Source of the DNA: Moanibacter sp965226025
GTDB taxonomy: Bacteria > Verrucomicrobiota > Verrucomicrobiia > Opitutales > UBA2987
Reading direction: 5' to 3'
DNA: 64,000 nt
NCBI GenBank assembly: GCA_965226025.1
Contig: CBDDCD010000002.1
Location: forward strand, 124,001-188,000
Made by a program: the position numbers and the translations under genes. Positions within the stretch are counted from its first letter, which is position 1; each line of letters opens with the position of its first letter. The notes below the pieces were generated by a model. That model was given only the letters and a program-made list of their open reading frames with translations, ran no database searches and was not told the DNA's origin. Of this stretch, positions 27,309-36,292 are shown one piece after another.

Positions 27309-28279
27309 TCTTCCCCTTCCCTCTCATCGTTCTCAACCGCCTGGATCATGGCGATAATGTAGCCGAATTGAAAGGCCCAGCCCTGTCGGACACGTTGAGA
27401 CATCCCTTCGGGAGCTTCGTCATCCGGGTGCTTCGGTGCGTGATCGGGCATGAGCATGTAGGGATATCCGGTACGGTGGAAAATCTTCGCCAGCTCGAAC
27501 ATTTTCACATCCCCTTCGTCGGGCCAGACTTCCACGAAGTCATTGAGTCCGCCTTGAATGTTTCGGAAGTGCACGTTGAAGATCTTCTTATTCTCTGAGA
27601 AGTACTCGACTATAGGCGGTAGCTCTTTCCCCGGGTCATCGAGACCCTCCGCCGCCACCCCGCAGCAAAAGTTGAAGCCGTGGCAGGGGCTGTCGACCAG
27701 CTCACTGAACTGCTTGAGCCCTTCGAATACGGGATAGTTCCATCGCTCCTCGCCACGCAGGACCGGAGCCGGGGGATCGGGCAAATGGCTTGCAAGCTGC
27801 ACCTCGTACTCTTCCGCAACGGGTATCACGCGCTCGAGAAAATGAGTAGCCCGTGCAAAGACTTCGTCCTTGCTCACCTCCCCGCCCTCATGCGGTTCAT
27901 CGTTGTCGTACTTTGAGAATTCGAAGGAACTCAGCTGGCAACCGGCACGACCAAATCGGGCCTCGGTACGCTGATAGCCAACGACGCTGAAGTTGTAGTT
28001 CAGACCTCGCAGGCCTGCCTTGCCCGCATTCTCTATCCACTTACAAATCCGGTCGATGTCCTGATCGCGCTCCGGGTCTCGCGCCAGCGTGATGCTATCC
28101 GGAATCGGAATATGGATCATCTCAAGTTCCACTCCTTGGGCGGCCGCTTCTTCACGCTGCCTTTTCATCTGATCCAGATCATCCGGATCAATCGTCGTGT
28201 CCATGTGGGTCACGCCGTGACGCGTCAGGAACTGGAGTTCCTTCTTCGAAGTTCCAATGCCTTGAACACCTACATACAT
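27305..28279 (-). CDS. Mannonate dehydratase-like (UxuA-type) TIM-barrel protein
   Basis: 324 residues, xylose-isomerase-like barrel related to UxuA. It shows GVTHMDTTID, LEMIHIPIPDS, LRGLNYNFSVVGY, QLASHLPDPP, CCGVAAEG, NVHFRNIQGG and the C-terminal YMLMPDHAPKHP with metal-binding Asp/His. UxuA converts mannonate to 2-keto-3-deoxygluconate; here the protein is shorter than enteric UxuA, so a related sugar-acid dehydratase or isomerase is likely. The pair with the dehydrogenase forms a two-gene operon. Two 27-bp repeats lie upstream. Confidence 0.82.
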   Translation of the reverse strand: MYVGVQGIGTSKKELQFLTRHGVTHMDTTIDPDDLDQMKRQREEAAAQGVELEMIHIPIPDSITLARDPERDQDIDRICKWIENAGKAGLRGLNYNFSVVGYQRTEARFGRAGCQLSSFEFSKYDNDEPHEGGEVSKDEVFARATHFLERVIPVAEEYEVQLASHLPDPPAPVLRGEERWNYPVFEGLKQFSELVDSPCHGFNFCCGVAAEGLDDPGKELPPIVEYFSENKKIFNVHFRNIQGGLNDFVEVWPDEGDVKMFELAKIFHRTGYPYMLMPDHAPKHPDDEAPEGMSQRVRQGWAFQFGYIIAMIQAVENDEREGEE

Positions 28280-28333
28280 AGTCCTACCTTTCCCATCTAC
28301 AACTGTTCAGCCTCCAATTGGTTTCTACTGTGC

Positions 28334-28470
28334 GCAACGGATAACAGCACGGCAACGGATGAGTTCATATTCAAAGACGCTTTGTGGTCTCACTTTGTCT
28401 TCTGATTACTCACTTCTGTTGTGTACGATATTTTCCAGTATGCGCAGCGGATGACAGCAAAGCAGCGGAT
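28334..28470 (+). repeat. Two copies of the 27-bp bipartite repeat
   Basis: 28334-28360 reads GCAACGGAT-N9-GCAACGGAT and 28444-28470 reads GCAGCGGAT-N9-GCAGCGGAT. Each is two 9-bp half-sites separated by 9 bp. They lie between the UxuA-like gene start and a decayed gene. The same unit occurs at 33279, 33370 and 54785. Confidence 0.75.
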
Positions 28471-28472
28471 AC

Positions 28473-28700
28473 TCAAGAATCGACAGCCCTCAATTGTACC
28501 ACTCTTCTGCCAATATTGACCAGAATACCGATTTCCATCCCCGTCCAGCGCAGATAGCTAATCATTCTCGCAAACATACACGCAGAGTTTCCTTCCTTCC
28601 CCACCGAAAACAGAACCAAGACCTGAGCGTCAACCAAGAATCCAGGAACTTTCCGTTCTCCAATTTCGGCCCCTTGGATTTCTAGTGATGCCACCAGTTC
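28473..28700 (-). pseudogene. GxxExxY-type protein, decayed remnant
   Basis: The minus-strand reading contains GAEIGERKVPGFLVDAQVLV, then ARMISYLRWTGMEIGILVNI and VVQLRAVDS. This matches the C-terminal half of GxxExxY proteins, which normally read 'V-LELK...Q-L-YLK-sg-G-L-NFG'. The conserved N-terminal GxxExxY motif is missing and the 5' side runs into the IS1634-type element. An intact relative is at 32660-33250. Confidence 0.55.
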
Positions 28701-30644
28701 ACTAACCCAAACTGCGTACTGAAGGGCGGAAAGCACTGAACTTAGAGACGTTATTATTCGTAAGTCGTTGATGAGCAATGAAGGTTTGTCCTGTATTGAT
28801 CGTGTAGGGACTATAAGTTTCAGTAGTTCTTGGCTCTCCCTATCTGCCCGCCCAGACTGGCGGGATATGTTTTTCCGTCTGAAGCATTCCAAGAGCGGCC
28901 AGGTCCTCCAACTGCTTGAATCTTACCGCAACAGCGAAGGTAAACCGCGACAGCGAGTGGTGGTCTCCCTGGGCGATGGGGCCATCAGTCGACCGGACTT
29001 TGGACCCATTGCCAAGGCGGTGCAAAAGCAGCTCTACGGGATCGAGGAACTTCTGGCCCCTGAGTATACGCGTCGACAGCAGAACTGGATTGAACTGATC
29101 CTGCGGCGGATTGATGGGGAGGGGCGGTGGCGAGGACTGCGCCAAAAGGCCGAGGCTTTTGCAGAGCAGCAGAACGCAATTGATGGGGTCTTGGCCGATA
29201 AAGTGGAGCATAGCGCCGCGGGAGTTTTATTGGGACCGATTCTGCTGGGGCTTAAGGGGTGGGAAAAGCTGAGGATGGATGAAGCCTTGCAGGAGGTGGG
29301 CTTGAACCGGGCGCAAAGGGATGCGGCTAAGGTATCGGTGATCAACCGGCTGGTGGATCCAGTGCCTGAGAACGCCTTGCCCCAGTGGGCCAGGCAGAGT
29401 GCCCTGGGAGATCTTCTGGGAGTGGCGGCGGTGAAGTCGGATCGGCATCGCTACTACCGGGTGAGCGATCGGTTGGTGGAGAACCGCGAAAGGATCGAAG
29501 AGCATATGCGCGAGCGCCAGGGGGAACTGTTCAGTTTGGATCGGACGGTACTACTGTAGGATCTTACCAATACGCACTTCGAAGGGGTGGGTGCGAGCAA
29601 CGGCAAAGCGAAACGGGGAAAGAACAAACAGAAACGCCACGATTGTGTTCAGATTGTGGTGGGGATGGTGTTCGATACCGAAGGCTTTGAGTTGGGACAT
29701 CGGATATTTGCGGGCAACCGCCATGACGCGACGACCCTGTTGGAGATGATCGCTGAATTGGAGAAAGCGGTGGGGGCCCAGGGCGAGCGTGAGAAGACCC
29801 TCATCATCATGGATGGAGGGATCGCGAGCCGGGAGAATGTGCAACTGTTGCGCGAGGAGGGATTCGGCTACCTGGTCAACCAGAGCCGCCGGGGGCGTAA
29901 GGCTTATCTTGCAGAGTTCCAGGAGGCTTCCGGTTTCGAAAAGGTAGAGGGGAGGGATTGGGACCGGGAAGTGAAGGTGAAGTGGATAAAAGAGCAGGTG
30001 GGAGAAGAAAATGAGAGTGAAGGGGACCAGGAGACAACGCAGGAGGAGTCGAGGCAAGCAGGCGAGGAGTATGTGCTGTTGTGTCAGAGCGTGCGCAGGC
30101 GGGCCAAGGAAGAGGCGATTTATTCAGGGGCCGAAGAGCGCTTTATGAAGGCGCTCGAGGGGCTTCAGAAAAGGGTCGATCAAGGCCATTTAAAGGAGCC
30201 CGCAAAAATCCATACCGCGATCGGGCGCTTACAGGGGCAACATTCCCGAGTGCAGCGCTTCTATTCTATTGAACTGGTCGAAGCCGCCAAGGGCTCTAAA
30301 GAGAAAAAGTGCGGCCTTTGCTGGACTCGAAGGGACCAGGCCTGTGATGAGAATGCTCAACTGTTGGGCTGCTCTGTGCTGCGCACCAATCGGCACAACT
30401 TCAGCGGGGCCCAGCTGTGGCGCCTCTACATGACTTTGACCCGGGCCGAAGACGGCTTCAAAGCGCTCAAGAGCGACTTGGGCCTCAGACCCAACCACCA
30501 CCAGATTGAACCGCGCGTTGAGGGCCACGTCTTTATCACCATTTTGGCCTACCAGCTTTTGCGCTTTATCGAATACACCTTGGAGCGGCACGGGGACACC
30601 CGCTCCTGGCAGACCATCAAGCGGGTCCTCCAAACCCATACCTA

Positions 30645-32461
30645 GAGGCTGTCCCAAATCCGAGAGGATTTGGGTGGAAGCCTGATACCGATATCAATCT
30701 TCGTCACGTTATGTAGACCACGACATGCCTTCCGTCCTCGGTAGCTTACCTTTTATCCGTTATGCACCTTTCCAGCACCCTTCCTCTCGCTTTGAGTCGA
30801 TAGTTCTCCCAAGGAAGCGCCTCTGACTCGATTCTTGGATCCCTATGCCGCCTGCGTTGCCTCTTTCTCATGTTCTTGCGCAAGTCTCTGCGCGATTTTC
30901 CATAGATTGTGGGACAGAACCGACCAGGCCACGCTAAGGTTACGGTTGTCAAAGCCTTTGCTGCGTATCTTGCCCCCGTGCCATCGGTTCTTGAGCACTC
31001 CGATCCGGCCTTCGGTGCTCCCTCGTCGTCGCTGCAACCGGACAAAGCGCGGCTCCTCCATCCGCTCCTTGAGCTCTTGTGGATTGCGGGGCGTAAGGGC
31101 GTCAAAAATCCCCTCTGCCTGGAGCCGCTTGCTGGCCGCCTTCGAGGCATAGCCCCGATCCCCACTGATCGCTTCGATCTTCTCCTCTAAAGCGAAGCCC
31201 TTTTGCCTCTCCAGACTTTCCCAAAGCTGCTTCAATTCGCTCGGGGCCTGCCCCCCATACAGTTTCCAGTCCAACAGATATCCCTCTGCGCTCTCGCATA
31301 AATAAAGGGTGTTGCCAAACTCCACCTCCCGATCTGCCTTGCCTCGCACGATGACGTCAATCTCAGGTTCGTAGGCGCTCAGGATCTTCTCCTCATTCTT
31401 CACCTGCCGCCCCCCTATGATCCGTTCGTGCGCCTGTTTCATGACCTGCGGTATCTGCTCTAACATACCATCCATTCGCTCGATGATTCGGCTCGCCTTC
31501 TTCTCGGTGTAATCGCTTTGCATCCACATAGCTTCCAATAAGTCACGGTGGCGAAGGGCATGGCCCTCAATCTTCTTGAGCAATAGCTTCATCCGCCGCA
31601 GGATCCCTTTACGCGCTTTGCCCGCCTCCCGGCGCCGACGCGCATGCGTCATCTCCAGGCACCGTTTGTTCATCTCCCGAGCCAATCCCTTTGCTCCCTG
31701 GGGCATGCGCTGTTTCATTCCCGCCTGCCCGATCAGACTGATCGCCTTGAGCAGCGTTGCTCCCACATCCTTGAGCAAGACCCAGTCCACGGGCCAGTGG
31801 ATGTTCGCTTCCAGGCAAGTGGCGTCGATCAGGCATTCCCTCGTATCGATCGGCTTCTCTAATCCTGCCTCACCACAATGTTCAGCATTGCCCACCACCT
31901 CGGTCATCCTTGCATGCAGCTGTCTCAGATACGCTTCGTCGAAGAATTTCGAATCCCGTTCCAGACTGCTCTTCGATATTTTCCGGATCCCGTCTACCTC
32001 ACGCACCCGGCAAAAATTAGCCAGAAGCTCACTGCGTCCCAACTCCTGCGACAGACAACGAAAGGATATCCCTCCGAGTAAATGACGCACCACCTCCACC
32101 CGCAGCGCTTTTATCGCTCTTAGAGCGCGTCGCTCCCGATCCTTCCCTCCCGCTTCATCCCATCCTTCCAAGGCTTTTACGATCGCCTCCCTTTCCAGCG
32201 AGGAGTCGATCAAAACCCGGTCAATCCGCTCCATTGTTTCCAGAAACACGGTGTAGTCTTTGCATCGAATGACTGGAGTTAGGGCTGGACGCAGGAAGCT
32301 TTGTACGGCAATATTTTTCATGAGAAGGGCGTGCTTTGTATTTGACTAACGCAAGCATAAGCGCCCTTTTTCGCCGGATCGAGCTTTTTGCAGCTCTATC
32401 CGGCCTTTTTTTTGCCCATAACTCATTAAAAATCAATTGTTTCCACCACTGGGACGGGCTC
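30645..32461 (-). mobile_element. 1,817-bp insertion sequence, copy B, nested in the IS1634-type element
   Basis: The same ends and length as copies A and C. The target duplication TACCTA is at 30639-30644 and 32462-32467. It lies inside the 3' part of an IS1634-type transposase gene, so it arrived after that element. Confidence 0.95.
30843..32321 (-). CDS. DDE transposase of the 1,817-bp IS, copy B
   Basis: 492 residues, same catalytic regions as copy A (LIDATCLEAN, SGDRGYAS, STEGRIGVLKN). One substitution, Arg to Gly in ISLIGQAG, distinguishes it from A and C. The upstream hairpin terminator is conserved. Confidence 0.95.
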   Translation of the reverse strand: MKNIAVQSFLRPALTPVIRCKDYTVFLETMERIDRVLIDSSLEREAIVKALEGWDEAGGKDRERRALRAIKALRVEVVRHLLGGISFRCLSQELGRSELLANFCRVREVDGIRKISKSSLERDSKFFDEAYLRQLHARMTEVVGNAEHCGEAGLEKPIDTRECLIDATCLEANIHWPVDWVLLKDVGATLLKAISLIGQAGMKQRMPQGAKGLAREMNKRCLEMTHARRRREAGKARKGILRRMKLLLKKIEGHALRHRDLLEAMWMQSDYTEKKASRIIERMDGMLEQIPQVMKQAHERIIGGRQVKNEEKILSAYEPEIDVIVRGKADREVEFGNTLYLCESAEGYLLDWKLYGGQAPSELKQLWESLERQKGFALEEKIEAISGDRGYASKAASKRLQAEGIFDALTPRNPQELKERMEEPRFVRLQRRRGSTEGRIGVLKNRWHGGKIRSKGFDNRNLSVAWSVLSHNLWKIAQRLAQEHEKEATQAA

Positions 32462-32659
32462 TACCTATGCCACTGTCATATTGCCCACTCGACAGGGAGA
32501 AGTCTATCGTCTGCGCAAAGCGGGCATTCCCGAACAGAGCCACAAGCAGATTTACAATCTCTTCCAGATCCAATGGAAGAAATTGCCCGTTAAGAAGAGT
32601 ATGAGCAAAATAAAAATCGAACCGATTTTGTAGTGCCTTTCAAAAACGCGTGTTGATTA

Positions 32660-33250
32660 TCAAGGACTTAACTTATAAAGTGCGAAACTAGGGCTAACTG
32701 ACAATCCCGCAGCACAACACTCTGCACAAAAGAGTCCTTCGTATGTTGTAATCCCGTATCCAAGGCCGTGTTCGCTGAGGATATTCCCAACTGACTTCCT
32801 GACATTTTCGGCTGATTCACGATTTAAGTTCCCAATGTCCTGCCATCGGCCTCTTAGCTCGATCGTGTGTGAGATCGGGGTAAACGGAATCCTCTCGTAC
32901 CTCAGGCGATCAAGGCCAAAGTTGATCAACATTCCAAGGTCCCTGTCCCAATACTTCAAATAGTTGATGAGCTGCGTTGAGTGACTGCCAGCGAATCCAG
33001 CTCTAAGGTGCTTTAGTTCCAATACGACTCTGTCCTCGACCACCAAATCGAGCTCGAATTCATCAGCTAGTATACCCCGATGCCAGAGCTTTCCTTTGAG
33101 TTTGCTTTCGACCTTCAGTCCTCTGCCTCTCAAGACATTGAGCAAAGCGATGTGATACGCCTCCTCATCCCACCCAGGACCAACACGATTATGAACTTCA
33201 ATCGCCCCACCGATAATCTCGCGAGTCAAGTCCTCGTGTAGAAGCTCCAT
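32660..33250 (-). CDS. GxxExxY protein with C-terminal extension
   Basis: 196 residues. The N-terminus IIGGAIEVHNRVGPGWDEEAY contains the GxxExxY-type motif, and VVEDRVVLELKHL with QLINYLKYWDRDLGMLINFG completes the nuclease-like fold of the family. Family members are about 125-135 residues. The extra 65 C-terminal residues, ending SPSFALYKLSP, run into the end region of the IS1634-type element, so the native stop was probably lost on insertion and the tail is acquired. Biochemical function of the family is not established. Confidence 0.85.
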   Translation of the reverse strand: MELLHEDLTREIIGGAIEVHNRVGPGWDEEAYHIALLNVLRGRGLKVESKLKGKLWHRGILADEFELDLVVEDRVVLELKHLRAGFAGSHSTQLINYLKYWDRDLGMLINFGLDRLRYERIPFTPISHTIELRGRWQDIGNLNRESAENVRKSVGNILSEHGLGYGITTYEGLFCAECCAAGLSVSPSFALYKLSP

Positions 33251-33278
33251 ACCTCAGATCGCCGAGTCTTCGTGCACC

Positions 33279-33396
33279 ATCCGTTGCAGTCCCGTCATCC
33301 GCTGCGCCTCAATCTCTTCAGCGGATTGGGTTGTTTTCCAATCAAAAATGTTCTCCAACCTCTCTCCCCATCCGTTGCCGTCCCTTGATTCGCTGC
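33279..33396 (-). repeat. Two copies of the 27-bp bipartite repeat, minus orientation
   Basis: 33279-33305 and 33370-33396 each read, on the minus strand, a GCAGCG(G/A)AT half-site, nine bases, then GCAACGGAT. They fill the gap between the PhyH stop and the GxxExxY start. A short open frame across them (33254-33460) is made of the repeats and is not called as a gene. Confidence 0.75.
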
Positions 33397-33416
33397 AATC
33401 AGACCTCGATTCAGCC

Positions 33417-34196
33417 TCAAGGATCCCAATCCACGATATAACGACAGAGCCTCTTCCCACGGTCAGAAAGTTCCCTGTAGCGTTCGAGCGGCAAGACCCC
33501 GTCGCTCGCGTCCCTGCGAAACCAAGCAGCGAAATACCCGGCGCTGGTCATAATGCGCGGGGCATCCGAGTTGTTGGCTGTGCCGCCGTGCCAGCAGCGG
33601 ACGTCCCGCAAAAGAGCGGTACCGGCCGGCGCACAGACAATTGAATTCCTCCAGTGCTCCGGTTCGTCCTCCAAGCTCGGCGGCCTTAAGCGTGTGCGTT
33701 GAGTTCCGGGCACGAAACGGATGGCGCCGTTGATCTCCGCAAAGTCCGTCATCAGGAAGTTCACCACAATAAATGGGGAGGGCAAGTCGTAGACACTTAC
33801 TTGGCCCAGCGGATCCTTGAGCACGTCGCCCAGGTCGGAATGAAGGTGCTGGATCTTTGCTCCGGGGTGCGAATAGTCACCACCGCCTCCGGAACAGGTA
33901 TAGTCTTCCTCTCCCCAGATGGCATCGAGCACGGGCAGAACAGTGGGCAAGTCGACGAGCATAGCCCATTCTGGATGGTGCACCTGGCTTCCAAAGGAGT
34001 AGCGGGCGTATCCGCGGTTGGCCTGTTCCAAGGGAGTGGCTGCAAGCTGCTCGTCCAAAACCCGCCTCGCGCCCTCCTGAGCATACGCGAGCTGCTCCTC
34101 ATTGAGCGTGCCCGACAAAGCGACGAATCCGTCCCGATTAAAGATCTCGACGGCGCGGTTTACTTCCGAACAGGGTACAACTTCGATATCGAGCAT
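33417..34196 (-). CDS. Phytanoyl-CoA dioxygenase (PhyH) family protein
   Basis: 259 residues. Triad: His119-Ser-Asp121 in QHLHSDLGD and His203 in CWHGGTANNS, with Arg214 in APRIMTSAGY. The core NFLMTDFAEINGAIRFVPGTQRTRL is typical. IS copy C lies 82 bp upstream of the start and has probably separated the gene from its promoter. A gene oriented the same way downstream (GxxExxY) is not functionally related. Confidence 0.9.
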   Translation of the reverse strand: MLDIEVVPCSEVNRAVEIFNRDGFVALSGTLNEEQLAYAQEGARRVLDEQLAATPLEQANRGYARYSFGSQVHHPEWAMLVDLPTVLPVLDAIWGEEDYTCSGGGGDYSHPGAKIQHLHSDLGDVLKDPLGQVSVYDLPSPFIVVNFLMTDFAEINGAIRFVPGTQRTRLRPPSLEDEPEHWRNSIVCAPAGTALLRDVRCWHGGTANNSDAPRIMTSAGYFAAWFRRDASDGVLPLERYRELSDRGKRLCRYIVDWDP

Positions 34197-34278
34197 GGTT
34201 CCTCAGCCAGTAAACGGGGTTCCTCAGCAAACCTCGCTCCCGAACCTTGTCTACTATACGACTTTCAATACTAACATA

Positions 34279-36095
34279 GAGGCTGTCCCAAATCCGAGAG
34301 GATTTGGGTGGAAGCCTGATACCGATATCAATCTTCGTCACGTTATGTAGACCACGACATGCCTTCCGTCCTCGGTAGCTTACCTTTTATCCGTTATGCA
34401 CCTTTCCAGCACCCTTCCTCTCGCTTTGAGTCGATAGTTCTCCCAAGGAAGCGCCTCTGACTCGATTCTTGGATCCCTATGCCGCCTGCGTTGCCTCTTT
34501 CTCATGTTCTTGCGCAAGTCTCTGCGCGATTTTCCATAGATTGTGGGACAGAACCGACCAGGCCACGCTAAGGTTACGGTTGTCAAAGCCTTTGCTGCGT
34601 ATCTTGCCCCCGTGCCATCGGTTCTTGAGCACTCCGATCCGGCCTTCGGTGCTCCCTCGTCGTCGCTGCAACCGGACAAAGCGCGGCTCCTCCATCCGCT
34701 CCTTGAGCTCTTGTGGATTGCGGGGCGTAAGGGCGTCAAAAATCCCCTCTGCCTGGAGCCGCTTGCTGGCCGCCTTCGAGGCATAGCCCCGATCCCCACT
34801 GATCGCTTCGATCTTCTCCTCTAAAGCGAAGCCCTTTTGCCTCTCCAGACTTTCCCAAAGCTGCTTCAATTCGCTCGGGGCCTGCCCCCCATACAGTTTC
34901 CAGTCCAACAGATATCCCTCTGCGCTCTCGCATAAATAAAGGGTGTTGCCAAACTCCACCTCCCGATCTGCCTTGCCTCGCACGATGACGTCAATCTCAG
35001 GTTCGTAGGCGCTCAGGATCTTCTCCTCATTCTTCACCTGCCGCCCCCCTATGATCCGTTCGTGCGCCTGTTTCATGACCTGCGGTATCTGCTCTAACAT
35101 ACCATCCATTCGCTCGATGATTCGGCTCGCCTTCTTCTCGGTGTAATCGCTTTGCATCCACATAGCTTCCAATAAGTCACGGTGGCGAAGGGCATGGCCC
35201 TCAATCTTCTTGAGCAATAGCTTCATCCGCCGCAGGATCCCTTTACGCGCTTTGCCCGCCTCCCGGCGCCGACGCGCATGCGTCATCTCCAGGCACCGTT
35301 TGTTCATCTCCCGAGCCAATCCCTTTGCTCCCTGGGGCATGCGCTGTTTCATTCCCGCCTGCCGGATCAGACTGATCGCCTTGAGCAGCGTTGCTCCCAC
35401 ATCCTTGAGCAAGACCCAGTCCACGGGCCAGTGGATGTTCGCTTCCAGGCAAGTGGCGTCGATCAGGCATTCCCTCGTATCGATCGGCTTCTCTAATCCT
35501 GCCTCACCACAATGTTCAGCATTGCCCACCACCTCGGTCATCCTTGCATGCAGCTGTCTCAGATACGCTTCGTCGAAGAATTTCGAATCCCGTTCCAGAC
35601 TGCTCTTCGATATTTTCCGGATCCCGTCTACCTCACGCACCCGGCAAAAATTAGCCAGAAGCTCACTGCGTCCCAACTCCTGCGACAGACAACGAAAGGA
35701 TATCCCTCCGAGTAAATGACGCACCACCTCCACCCGCAGCGCTTTTATCGCTCTTAGAGCGCGTCGCTCCCGATCCTTCCCTCCCGCTTCATCCCATCCT
35801 TCCAAGGCTTTTACGATCGCCTCCCTTTCCAGCGAGGAGTCGATCAAAACCCGGTCAATCCGCTCCATTGTTTCCAGAAACACGGTGTAGTCTTTGCATC
35901 GAATGACTGGAGTTAGGGCTGGACGCAGGAAGCTTTGTACGGCAATATTTTTCATGAGAAGGGCGTGCTTTGTATTTGACTAACACAAGCATAAGCGCCC
36001 TTTTTCGCCGGATCGAGCTTTTTGCAGCTCTATCCGGCCTTTTTTTTGCCCATAACTCATTAAAAATCAATTGTTTCCACCACTGGGACGGGCTC
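34279..36095 (-). mobile_element. 1,817-bp insertion sequence, copy C
   Basis: The same ends as copies A and B. The 7-bp target duplication TAACATA is at 34272-34278 and 36096-36102, so it inserted independently of copy B. One private base change upstream of the transposase (CTAACACAAGC) separates it from the other copies. Confidence 0.95.
34477..35955 (-). CDS. DDE transposase of the 1,817-bp IS, copy C
   Basis: 492 residues, identical in protein sequence to copy A as far as can be read. All three DDE regions are present and there is no frameshift or stop. Confidence 0.95.
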   Translation of the reverse strand: MKNIAVQSFLRPALTPVIRCKDYTVFLETMERIDRVLIDSSLEREAIVKALEGWDEAGGKDRERRALRAIKALRVEVVRHLLGGISFRCLSQELGRSELLANFCRVREVDGIRKISKSSLERDSKFFDEAYLRQLHARMTEVVGNAEHCGEAGLEKPIDTRECLIDATCLEANIHWPVDWVLLKDVGATLLKAISLIRQAGMKQRMPQGAKGLAREMNKRCLEMTHARRRREAGKARKGILRRMKLLLKKIEGHALRHRDLLEAMWMQSDYTEKKASRIIERMDGMLEQIPQVMKQAHERIIGGRQVKNEEKILSAYEPEIDVIVRGKADREVEFGNTLYLCESAEGYLLDWKLYGGQAPSELKQLWESLERQKGFALEEKIEAISGDRGYASKAASKRLQAEGIFDALTPRNPQELKERMEEPRFVRLQRRRGSTEGRIGVLKNRWHGGKIRSKGFDNRNLSVAWSVLSHNLWKIAQRLAQEHEKEATQAA

Positions 36096-36292
36096 TAACA
36101 TACCACCCTCCAAAAGGTGCTTGATAGACCAAATCCTGACGGACCGCAGAAGGAAGCGCCTTTTCACATTGTCAACGCAATCCACTCGTGAAAAGCCTTG
36201 GATCGCAATCCTCCTCCGCTCTTCCGTGTTGACCCTTCGCAGAACTCCACGAGATTAGTCCAATCATGTACGGTGTTTTGATTCTCGGGACA

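Larger units (their letters stand above)
28867..32633 (+). pseudogene. IS1634-type transposase, broken by an amber codon and a nested IS
   Basis: The reading MFFRLKHSKSGQVLQLLESY runs to TAG at 29557-29559, then resumes in the same frame with DLTNTHFEG. The amber replaces the Tyr of the conserved LLYDLT block, which is intact in the related transposase at 46552. The frame continues (RHDCVQIVVGMVFD, IIMDGGIASRENVQ, RAEDGFKALKSDLGLRP) to 30644. IS copy B interrupts it, and after a 6-bp duplication TACCTA it resumes at 32468 with the family tail (ATVILPTRQGEVYRLRKAG, KKSMSKIKIEPIL). Removing copy B and one duplication restores an open frame. Element ends were not located with confidence. Confidence 0.92.

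Noticed and set aside
28334..28470. CRISPR-like array from closely spaced repeats
   Set aside because: Only two units, of bipartite structure, with no regular spacers and no cas genes in the window.
33254..33460. 68-codon minus-strand reading frame between PhyH and GxxExxY
   Set aside because: It is built from two 27-bp repeats and overlaps the PhyH end; its internal similarity reflects the DNA repeat.
30645..36095. Composite transposon: IS copies B and C in direct orientation flanking a GxxExxY and a PhyH gene
   Set aside because: Each copy has its own different target duplication (TACCTA and TAACATA), and copy B lies inside an IS1634-type gene that continues directly after it. They inserted independently.
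30645..36095. Spacing between copies B and C is exactly one IS length (1,817 bp)
   Set aside because: The intervening sequence is unrelated to the IS, so the equality is taken as coincidence.
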